This document shows positions 55,726 through 64,000 of a stretch of 64,000 nucleotides of DNA, in pieces; positions within the stretch are counted from its first letter, which is position 1; every line of letters starts with the position of its first letter. The position numbers and the translations under genes were made by a program. The DNA comes from Vombatus ursinus (Eukaryota > Chordata > Mammalia > Diprotodontia > Vombatidae): NCBI RefSeq assembly GCF_900497805.2, contig NW_020954610.1:22427149-22491148 (forward strand), written 5' to 3'. The notes under the pieces are model-generated. The model saw nothing but the letters and a program-made list of their open reading frames with translations, had not been told where the DNA came from and did no database searches.

Positions 55726-56639
55726 TATGCAGACATATTGGCCCACATCCATAAATGCATGCATATAGAGCAATAGCTACAAACACACATGTGCATGCAT
55801 AAACAATTTAAAAGGCTCTTGTAGGTTAACTGGGTAATAAGTCATTAATTATTTTTCTGGCAATTTCCTCTTATATAATCAGAAATGAAAATATCCTTAT
55901 ACAAGGCTTTGACATCAACATCATAATATTTTAGTTTTTAATGCAGTAATTTTAAAGGTGGAATCAAAGATATAACTATTATGGGATTAACACATGTGTC
56001 CCCTGGCTCTGACATTCAATCAACTGTGCTTCAAAGCTTTCTACACAATGATCATCATCCACAAATCTTGCTTTATGGTCCTAAAGAATTAAGCAGAAAA
56101 ATTGTCCTTGTGGATGAAGACATCCCTCCTGTCCTGACTACAATCTCTAGTGAGACTATCCTTTAAACTTCTATTACTCTATTTCCCTCATCTCCATTCC
56201 AAGTCAATTCAATTAGTCCTATGAAAGACTAATTAATTGGCTAATTAAGGTTTTGCATGACATTTCACACACTACTAGAAATTCCTTTTCACTTTTAAAG
56301 TGTGATCCGACAGTGACTGTATAGACAACAACTCATTGCAGTTTAGACATCTTAGATAATACAGTCAATTGAAGTACTTTATCCATGCGAAGACTACATT
56401 GATGTTTTAAATTAATAGGAATTTCTAAACCATTTTTAGTGACTTGTATAGTTATTAATGCAAAACTTTCCAATATAATGATAATAATATAATAAATCGT
56501 GGGTATATCATTGCTATTCTATTTTATTCTTCATCCTGTACAGTTATTGAAATTGCTCTCTCCTAATTAGATGTTTACCAAAACAATTATAAAATGGTAA
56601 TTAATTTCACATGCACAAAAACATTGATGCACCATTTCT
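55726..56639. other. no recognisable feature
   Basis: AT-rich DNA, unassigned. A 61-codon open frame at 55,981-56,166 has a balanced composition, but no motif, no neighbours and no splice context to support a gene. Confidence 0.3.
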
Positions 56640-59600
56640 TTATTTACTTTTTTAAAGGATTTTTTAAATTATTTTTAAATCGATTAATTTATTTTTAGTT
56701 TTAAACATTCACTTAAATAAGCTTTTGAGTTTTAAATTTTCTCCACCTCCCTTCCTTCCACCTTCCTCAAGATAGCATACAATCTGATACAGGTTCTATG
56801 TATGCATTCTTATTAAACATATTTTCACTTTAGTCATACTGTAAAGAAGAATTAGAATGAATGGTAGGAACCATGAGAAAGAAGAAACAAAATAAAAAAA
56901 GAGAGTGAGAGAATGAGAGGGAGAGAGAAAGGAAAAAAAAAGAGCAAATAGTATGCTTCAATCTGAATTCAGACTCCATAGGTCTTTCTCTGGCTGTGGA
57001 TAGCATTTTCTATCATGAGTCTTTGGGAGCTGTCTTAGATCCTTGTATCGCTGACAAGAGCTAAGTCTATCAAAGTTAGTCATCACCCAATGAGCTGTTA
57101 CCTTGTAAAATGTTCTCCTGGTTCTCCTCACTTTGCTAAGCATCAGTTCATGTAAGTCCTCCCAGGTTTTACTTAGGTCCACCAGCTCATCATTTCTTAT
57201 TCCATTACATTTATTTACTACAACTTGTTCAGCCATTCCCCAATTGATCAGCATGCCCTCAATGTCCAATTCTTGGCTACCACAAAAAGAGTTCATATAC
57301 ATATTTTGAATGTGTGGGTCTATTTCCCATTTTTATGATCTCTTTGAAGTGTTATTGCTGGGTCAAAGGATATGAATATTTTTATAGCCCTTTGGGGATA
57401 GCTCCAAATTGCTCTCTAAAATGATTGGATCAGTTCACAACTCCACCAACAATGCATTAATATTCCAATTTTCCCACATCTTCTCCAGCATTTATAATTT
57501 TCCTGTTTTGTCATGTTAGCCAGTCTGATAGGTGTGATGTGGTACCTAAGAGTTGCTTTGATTTGCATTTCTCTAATCAATAGAGCTTTAGAACATTTTT
57601 TCATATATTTATAGATAGTTTTAATTTCTTCATCTGAAAACCGCTTATTCATATTCTCTGACCATTTATCAATTGGGGTATTGATAAATACCCTCTTAAA
57701 CATTTGATTCAATTCTCTATATGTTTTAGATATGAGACCTTTATCAGAGACACTGATTCTAAAAATTCTTCCCCAATTTTCTGCTTACTTCCTAATCACT
57801 GGTTTCATTTGTTTGTGCAAAAACTTTTCTATTTAATGTAATCCAAATTAGCCTTTTTGCATTTCATAATGTTCTCTGTGTCTTGTTTGGTCATAAATTC
57901 TTCTGTTCTCCATAAATCTGGCAGGTGAACTATTCCTTGCTCTCCCAGTTTGCTTATAGTATCAGTCTTTATATCGAAATCATGTACCCATTTTGACTTT
58001 ATTTTGGCAAACGGTGTAGGATGTTGGTCTATGCCCAGTTTCTGCCATACCATTTTCCAGTTTTCCCAGTAGTTTTTGTTAAATAGTGAGTTCTTATCCC
58101 ACAAGCTGGGGTCTTTGGGTTTATCAAACAGAAGGTTCCTATAGTCATTGACTATTGTGTCTTGTGTACCTAACCTATTCCACTGATCCACCACTCTGTT
58201 TCTTAGCCAGTAACAAGTAATTTTAATGGTTGCTGCTTTATAACACAATTTAAGATTTGGTGTGGCTTGGCCACCTTCCCTGGAATTTCTTTTTATTGAT
58301 TCCCTTGATATTCTGGACCTTTTGGTCTTCCAGATAAATTTCTTTTTTTTTCCTAACTGTATAAAAAAAATTTTTGGTAGTTGATTGGTATGGCACTGAA
58401 TAAATAATTTAATTTAGGTAGAATTGTCATTTTTATTATATTAGCTCAGCCTACCCATGAGCAACTCATATTTTTCCAGTTAGTTAGATATAACTTTATT
58501 TGTATGAAAAGTGTTCTGTAATTGTGTTCATATAGTTTTTGGGTTTGTTTTGGAAGGTAGACTCCCAAATATTTTATAATGTCTACAGTAACTTTAAATG
58601 GAATTTCTCTAATTCCTTGCTGATAAGCTTTGTTAGTAACATGTAGAAATGCAGATGATTTACCTGGGTATATTTTGTCCCTCAATTTTGCTAAAGTTGT
58701 TTGTTATTTCAAGTAGTTTTTACTTGATTCTCTAAGATTCTCTATGTATATCATCATATTATCTGCAAAAAGTGATAGCCTTGTTTCTTCTTTGCCTCTT
58801 CTAAATCCTTCAATGTATTTTTCTTCTCTTATTGATAAAGCTAATTTTTCTAGTACCATGTTGAATAACAATGGTGATAATGGACATTCTTGTTTCACCC
58901 CTGATCTTATTGGAAATGCTTCCAGCTTATCCCCATTACATATGAAGTTTGCTGATGATTTTAGATAGATGCTACTTATCATTTTAAGGAAGGCTCCATT
59001 TACTCCTATGTACTCTAGTGTTTTTAATAGGAATGTGTATTATATTTTGTCAAAAGCTTTTTCTGCATCTATTGAGAAAATCATATGGTTTCTGTTAGTT
59101 TTGCCATTAATATGATCAGTTTTATTATGCTAATAGTTTTCCTAATATTGAACCAACCTCATATAAATCCTACCTAGCCATAGTGTATTGTTCTCATAAT
59201 AAGTTTCTATAATCTTTTTGCTAATATTTTATTTAAAATTTTTGCATCTATATTCATTAGGGAAATTGGTTCTTTCTGTTTTTTGAACTCCTGGTTTAGG
59301 TATCACTACCATATTTTTATCATAAAAAGAATTTGGTACAACTTCTTCTTTGCCTATTTTCCCAAATAGTCTACAAAATATTGGAATTAATTGTACTTTA
59401 AATGTTTGATAAAATTAACTTGTAAATCCATCTGGCCCTGGAGATTTTTTTCCTAGGGAATTCATTGATTGCTTGTTCAATTTCTTTTTTTCTGAGCTGA
59501 GGTTATTTAAGTATTTTACTTCCTCTTCTATTAATCTAGAAAATTTTTATTTTTGTAAATATTCATCCATTCCACTATGATTTTCAAATTTATTGAGCAA

Positions 59601-59655
59601 AATAGTTCCTAATTATTATTTTAATTCTTCTTTATTGGTGGTGAATTCACCCTTT
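56640..59655 (-). mobile_element. 5'-truncated L1 (RT, C-terminus, 3' UTR)
   Basis: The minus strand carries ORF2 from the RT fingers to its end: IEKAFDKI region (59,050), MISSIYLKSSANFICNGDKL and SGVKQECPLSPLLFNMVLEK then LFADNMMIYIENL (58,980-58,720; the FADD motif reads FADN), SSWVG at 58,446, the segment CYWLRNRVVDQWNRLGTQDT (58,230), KCWRRCGKIGILMHCWWSCE (57,480-57,430) and the C-terminus SFCGSQELDIEGMLINWGMAE (57,290). The 3' UTR ends near 56,640 with AAATAAAT. It is collinear and comparatively well kept, with several frame breaks. Confidence 0.85.
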
Positions 59656-62600
59656 TCATTTTTTTATCTTTTTTCTTATTTTTTTAAATTTTAGACAAAT
59701 GCTAAAACTTAAATACATGATAAGAAAAGAAAAAAACATTATAACCTTAAAAATAAAATAAGAAAACAATTAAAAATGTCAAGTGCACAGCAGAACATAG
59801 GAGAGGATTCAAAATATATAGTAATAACTTTTCGTTTCATGAAATCCTATATGTTAAATACTGTGCATTATGTTGAAAGTTGTCCAGCTTTCCTTTGCTT
59901 CCTTGGAGGTTTTTTTGTTCTCTGCTGTACACTTTCTGCTTTGTTCTTTTTTCTCCCTCCCTTCCTCACCCTTACCCACCATTCTAAGCTTACAATTGAA
60001 CATTGGATATATTTATATGTAGGTATTGATATATACACACACTTATACATATACACACATATATACATATACATATACTTTCCCTAAGAGATTCTACTCC
60101 TGATCTTTAGTTTTATGTTTGTACATATCTCTTTATTTTTTCCTATCTCTCCCAACTTCTGATTTACTTCTACCTGCTACCTTACCCTCCTATTACTTAA
60201 CCAACCCCCAATCCATGAATACCTCTCTTATCCTCCCATTTCCCTAATTCTAAATTTCCTTCTATATCTACCTTTTAACCTATTCCCACACACTCCCTCT
60301 AAAGATCGCTCCTTTATCCTTTCCCCTTCCCTATCCTGTTAGTGCTTTATTTCTTTCTAAATTTAGAAGACTTTTGTACTTTTCTAAATGTATGTGTATT
60401 TTACCCTCTTAAACCCATTCTTGATGAGAATAGGTTTCCAGAACTAACAGTCCCCTTCCCCCATCTAATTCCTCTGTATTGGTTCTTTCTCTTGTACCTC
60501 ATTTGTAAAAGGGAATTACTCTTTCAGCTGTACTTGAATGGTTTAACTTTTTGAAGTTGTGTCATACTTGGGCTTACCACAATCTTCCTTATAATTTCTG
60601 TAATTACTAGAAACAAACTTAGATATAGATTTTGCATTTTTCATACATAAAAGGTAAACATTCTATTCTTATTTAGTCTCTTATAATTGGTCATTTGTAT
60701 GTGCCTTACACTTCTCTTGGCTCTTGTATGTTAAATCTTCTATTGAGTTCAGGGGTTTTTGGTTTTTTGTTTTTGTTTTTGTTTTTGTTTTTTAGCAAAG
60801 ACTTAAAAGTCTGACAATTGAACAAATGCCCATTTTTTTCATTCAGAATTATGCTTAGTTTTCTTGGATATGATATTTTTGTCCAGCAGCCCATGTGTTT
60901 TGCTCTTTGATAGGTAGTATTCCAAGACCGGCAATCTTTTAGTGTCACCACTGCTAGGTCTTATGTGATTCTAATTGTGGTACTGCCACATGTAAGTTGT
61001 GTTTTTTCTTGTTCCTCTAATATTTTGTCCTTGATCTGGGGGTTTCTGAATTTGACTATGATATTCCTGTGAGTTTTCCTGGTTGGATCCCTTTCAGGTG
61101 GTGATTGGTAGATTTTTTCTACTTCTACTTTCCCCTCTTGTTCTGATGTTTCAGAACAATTTTCTTTAATTATTTCTTATATTATTGTGTCAAGATTCTG
61201 TTTTTGATCAGCTTTCAAGTAGTCCAATTATTCTTATATTTTCTCTTTTTTATCTGTTCTCTAAATCTGTTGTTTTTCTTATGAAATGTTTCACATTCTC
61301 TTATATTTTTTTCTGGATCTTTTGTTCCTAATTGGTTGACTTTCTTTTCATAATCTTGTTTTTCTTGCATTATTCTTATTTTTTTAATTTTTCCTAAATT
61401 TTCTGTCATTTGATTTTTAATTTTTTAAGTTCTTCAATGAGTTCTTTTTGGGCAAACAACCATTTGACATTACTCTTTGGGGTAGAAGAGGGTTTCTTTG
61501 CTTCAGTATTCTCCTCTGAAGATAAACCCCAATCCTCTCTATTCCCATAGTAGCTCTCTATGATTGGATCCTTTATCCTTTGCCTGTGAATATTTTTTTT
61601 GTAATGATTTTGTTTTTATAATCACCTCTAGTCCTGGGATATGGGGGATGGTGCCTCTAACCCTATTCAATTCTGCCTTCTAACCTTGAACCCAAACCAA
61701 GACATTTAGCCTCCTGCAAAAGCCCACAGCCCCCACCCCACTGTTTCTGCACTCACTGGGCATGTGTTGCTTTCTTCTAACCCCCATCACATCTTCACAG
61801 CACAGCTGAGTGGCATTCCTTGTCAGCAGAGGTTCCCTCAATCTTCTCGAAGTCAGATGCCCAAAGCCCCTCACTGTCCTGGGGGTAAAAGTTCCTGTGG
61901 CTGGGGCCAAGGCAGCCTCCCAAACCAGCTAACCCCTGGGCTTACTGCTTGTTGTTAAAGGAGCTTGCCACTTGTTGTTAAGGGGACCCTAGTCTGGAGG
62001 TGTTTACTCTTCACAGTGAGGAAATCACATCAAGGATTTTTCTTCAGTTCTCCAATTGTTCCAGTGGTGTTGGGCTGGAATCAGCAACACTGGAGCTCTA
62101 CGGGTAGAGGTGGGGAGTCTGGTTCCTGGAGGATGCCTGCTCACCTGGGCCTTGTGCTACTTTCTTTGGCTCCTGCTCTCCAATGCCTTGCACAAGGATG
62201 TTTTGCTGCTGCAGAATGTCTCTCAGCCTGGAGCTTTCCCTCTTGGAGTTGTGCCTCCCAGAGTTTTGCTGAGGCACCAGTTGACTTGGCTGCTGGAGAA
62301 CACTGAGGTACGTGGTGGTTTTCCCGAGCCTTGTTTCCACCAGTTCTCCTGCCCATACTGAAGCACTTGGGGGTTCTGGTCTTAGTGCTTACCTGCTCCA
62401 CCATCCAGGGGTTCAGCATCTCCCCCTGCTATGCTGAGGTGGAGCTTTCCACTAGCTTGCTGGGACACCTCCCATTATGTACTGCTCCCCCTCCCCTAGA
62501 GCAAGAAGGGCCTTTTCCATTAATCCCCCAAGCTTCTTGACCTACAAGATTGCTGCACTCTTCCTTTCTGCTGGTTTAGCAGTTCCAGGGTTTTTCCTAG

Positions 62601-62685
62601 GGCAATATTTTCTGGGCTTTCAGAGGTCAATAAGTGAGGGTGAGAGTGATTTACTTCTTACTCTGCCATTTTGACTCCTGGAAGC
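59656..62685 (-). mobile_element. L1/HAL1-like element of a second ORF1 subfamily
   Basis: Minus order: a 5' UTR from 62,685 (CCAGGAGTCAAAATGGCAG) sharing long blocks with the L1 5' UTR at 35.1-35.4 kb; ORF1 about 61,500-60,700 with MTENLGKIKKIRIMQEKQDY coiled coil and MVTLKDCRSWNTTYQRAK...RKLSIILNEKNGHL; then a purine-rich region to 59,780 and an A-rich end near 59,656. No endonuclease is seen between this region and the neighbouring L1 RT at 59,650. It may be a separate half-L1 or the 5' half of one L1 that lost the endonuclease. I lean to the former because of the A-rich end. Confidence 0.65.
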
Positions 62686-62689
62686 AGAA

Positions 62690-63590
62690 CTCTTGTTGTC
62701 CTTCACTCTTGAAGAGGATCAAAATGACATCACCATGCAAGAGTCATGTTAGATTTTGTCTGACTATGGTTGATCAGACCAACATGAGCTTGAAATGTTC
62801 TACCACAGGTCAGGCACAAAGAGTCCATACAAACATTTGTGGTGAATTCTCTGAATTTGTGCATCCCAAGTTTCTTTTGAGCTACTTCAATTCTGCCTTG
62901 CTCATAGAGCACAGCAACTCCTCTGATGAGGGCATGCCATACTGAGTGGTCCTGTGCCAGTGTCTCCCACATCATACAATAAATTCCAAAGTTATTAAGA
63001 GAGAACTTGAGAGTATCCTTATATTGCTTCTTCTGACTACCATGTGAATGCCTGCCCTGTGTGAGTTCACCATAAGATAGTCTTTTTGTTAAGTATATGT
63101 TTAGCATTTGAACAATGTGGCCAGCCCATAAGAATAGCACTCTGCAGGAGATTTTGAATGCTTGGCAGTTTAGTTTGAGAAAGGACCTCCATGTCTGGTA
63201 TCTTATCCTTCCAGTTGATCTTCAGAATCTTCCTAAAGCAATTCAAATTAAGTGATTCAGTTTCCTGGCATGATCCATTTTTCACAGGCATACATCAATG
63301 AGACCAGCACAGTGGCTCTGTAGGTCTTCCATTTGGTAGTCAATCATATAGCTCCTCTCTCCCACACTTTTCTTTGGAGTCTCTGAAACACTGAGCTAGC
63401 TCTGGCAATGCGTGTGTCAACCTCATTATGAATGTGTACATCTCTGGAAAGTACACAGCCAAGGTAAGTGAACTTATCCACAGCATTAAAAACTTCTCAA
63501 TTTGCTGTAACTCATGGTTCCATGTATGGTTGATGTGGTGCTACCTGATGCAGCACCTGTGTTTTCTTGGTGTTTGTCATTATTTTACAG
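62690..63590 (-). mobile_element. RTE-clade LINE copy 3 (C-terminal part with zinc finger)
   Basis: The minus strand translates to NLNCFRKILKINWKDKIPD and LPSIQNLL (63,240-63,140), then WAGHIVQMLNIYLTKRLSYG, ELTQGRHSHGSQKKQYKDTL (63,120-63,010) and the C-terminal finger LCLTCGRTFQAHVGLINHSQ (62,800-62,740). It ends at the RTE terminus 'gaagagtgaaggacaacaagag' (62,690). It is 5' truncated at about 63,590. This fits the RTE family whose ORF ends in a C2H2-type finger (CxxC...HxxxxH). Confidence 0.85.
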
Positions 63591-63689
63591 ATAATCAAAC
63601 TGAAACCCAAAGAAGGTTACATAACAATCATACTATTTTGGATTTCAAATAGATTTTATACTTCATAAGGGTTAGGAGGGGAATAATTA

Positions 63690-63962
63690 TATGTAGTACC
63701 TACTATGTGTCAGACACTGTGCTAAATATGTGTGTATATGTGTAATATTAAATATAAATAATATATGTATGTGTATTCATTAGATTGGCACACCAACCCT
63801 GCAAGTAAGATGCTACTATCCCCACTTTATAGTTGAGGAAATTGAGGCAAACAGAGGTTAAGTGACTTGCCAAGGTTCACACAGCTATTAAATATCTGAG
63901 GCCAGATTTAAACTCAGATCTTCCTGACTTTAGGCTCATCATTCCACCCACCTAGCTGACTC
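63690..63962 (-). repeat. MIR-type CORE-SINE with L2-like tail
   Basis: Minus order: 'gtcagctaggtgggtggaatgatg', 'gatctgagtttaaatctgg', 'ctgtgtgaaccttggcaagtcactt', 'gcctcaatttcctcaactata' and the L2-like tail 'agcacagtgtctgacacatagtagg'. A TA/TG patch (63,727-63,775) has expanded inside. Confidence 0.8.
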
Positions 63963-64000
63963 CATAATATATGAGAACACTAAGAACCAAAGAAACTACA

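Noticed and set aside
1-64000. tRNA genes, CRISPR arrays, operons, riboswitches, promoters
   Set aside because: No tRNA outside SINE heads, no regularly spaced repeats with unique spacers and no bacterial-type features. The window is vertebrate intergenic DNA. No CpG-island-like promoter region was seen.

Overview
This is AT-rich, gene-poor vertebrate DNA whose repeat content points to a marsupial (metatherian). The evidence is several tRNA-derived SINEs carrying the box GGGCAGCTAGGTGGC, ORF1-bearing L1 and half-L1 (HAL1-type) elements with purine-rich inter-ORF regions, abundant L2 copies with TTGATTGA-type tails, RTE-clade LINEs and MIR/CORE-SINEs. I cannot resolve the species. No host exon set, tRNA, rRNA, CRISPR or operon is visible. 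The window reads as one intergenic or long-intron stretch built from nested transposons.

The one host-gene feature is a full-length processed copy of TP53 (about 25.96-28.35 kb, + strand). It has no introns and keeps part of the 5' UTR, a recognisable coding region and a 3' UTR with AATAAA. Two in-frame stops and a roughly 100-nt loss of the tetramerisation helix break it. Many of its altered arginine codons coincide with the CpG codons mutated in human tumours. It sits inside an older L2 copy.

Layout: 0-3.6 kb L2 and SINE debris; 3.67-6.55 kb a complete minus-strand half-L1 (HAL1 type, ORF1 but no ORF2); 6.6-14.3 kb mostly unrecognised AT-rich DNA with old L1/L2 pieces and microsatellites; 14.35-18.1 kb a knot of L1 fragments (L1 inside L1, opposed ORF1s); 18.3-20.2 kb an L2 split by an L1 with a perfect target-site duplication; 20.2-25.3 kb SINEs, MIRs and a long TA/TG satellite; 25.4-28.6 kb L2 with the TP53 retrocopy; 28.6-36.5 kb an older L1 split by a near-complete minus-strand L1 with a double 5' UTR; 37.1-41.7 kb hAT, L1, L2 and SINE fragments; 41.7-45.4 kb an L1 deletion derivative inserted in another L2 (to 47.1 kb); 48.3-55.7 kb two head-to-head RTE LINEs, one carrying a 3-kb half-L1; 56.6-62.7 kb two minus-strand L1-type units; 62.7-64 kb a third RTE copy and a MIR.

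No element here looks capable of moving by itself. The instructive parts are the TP53 decay pattern, the series of ORF2-deletion L1 derivatives, the chimeric 5' UTR and an unclassified ~87-bp unit present twice. Family calls come from remembered consensus sequences and conserved protein motifs, not from a database search.
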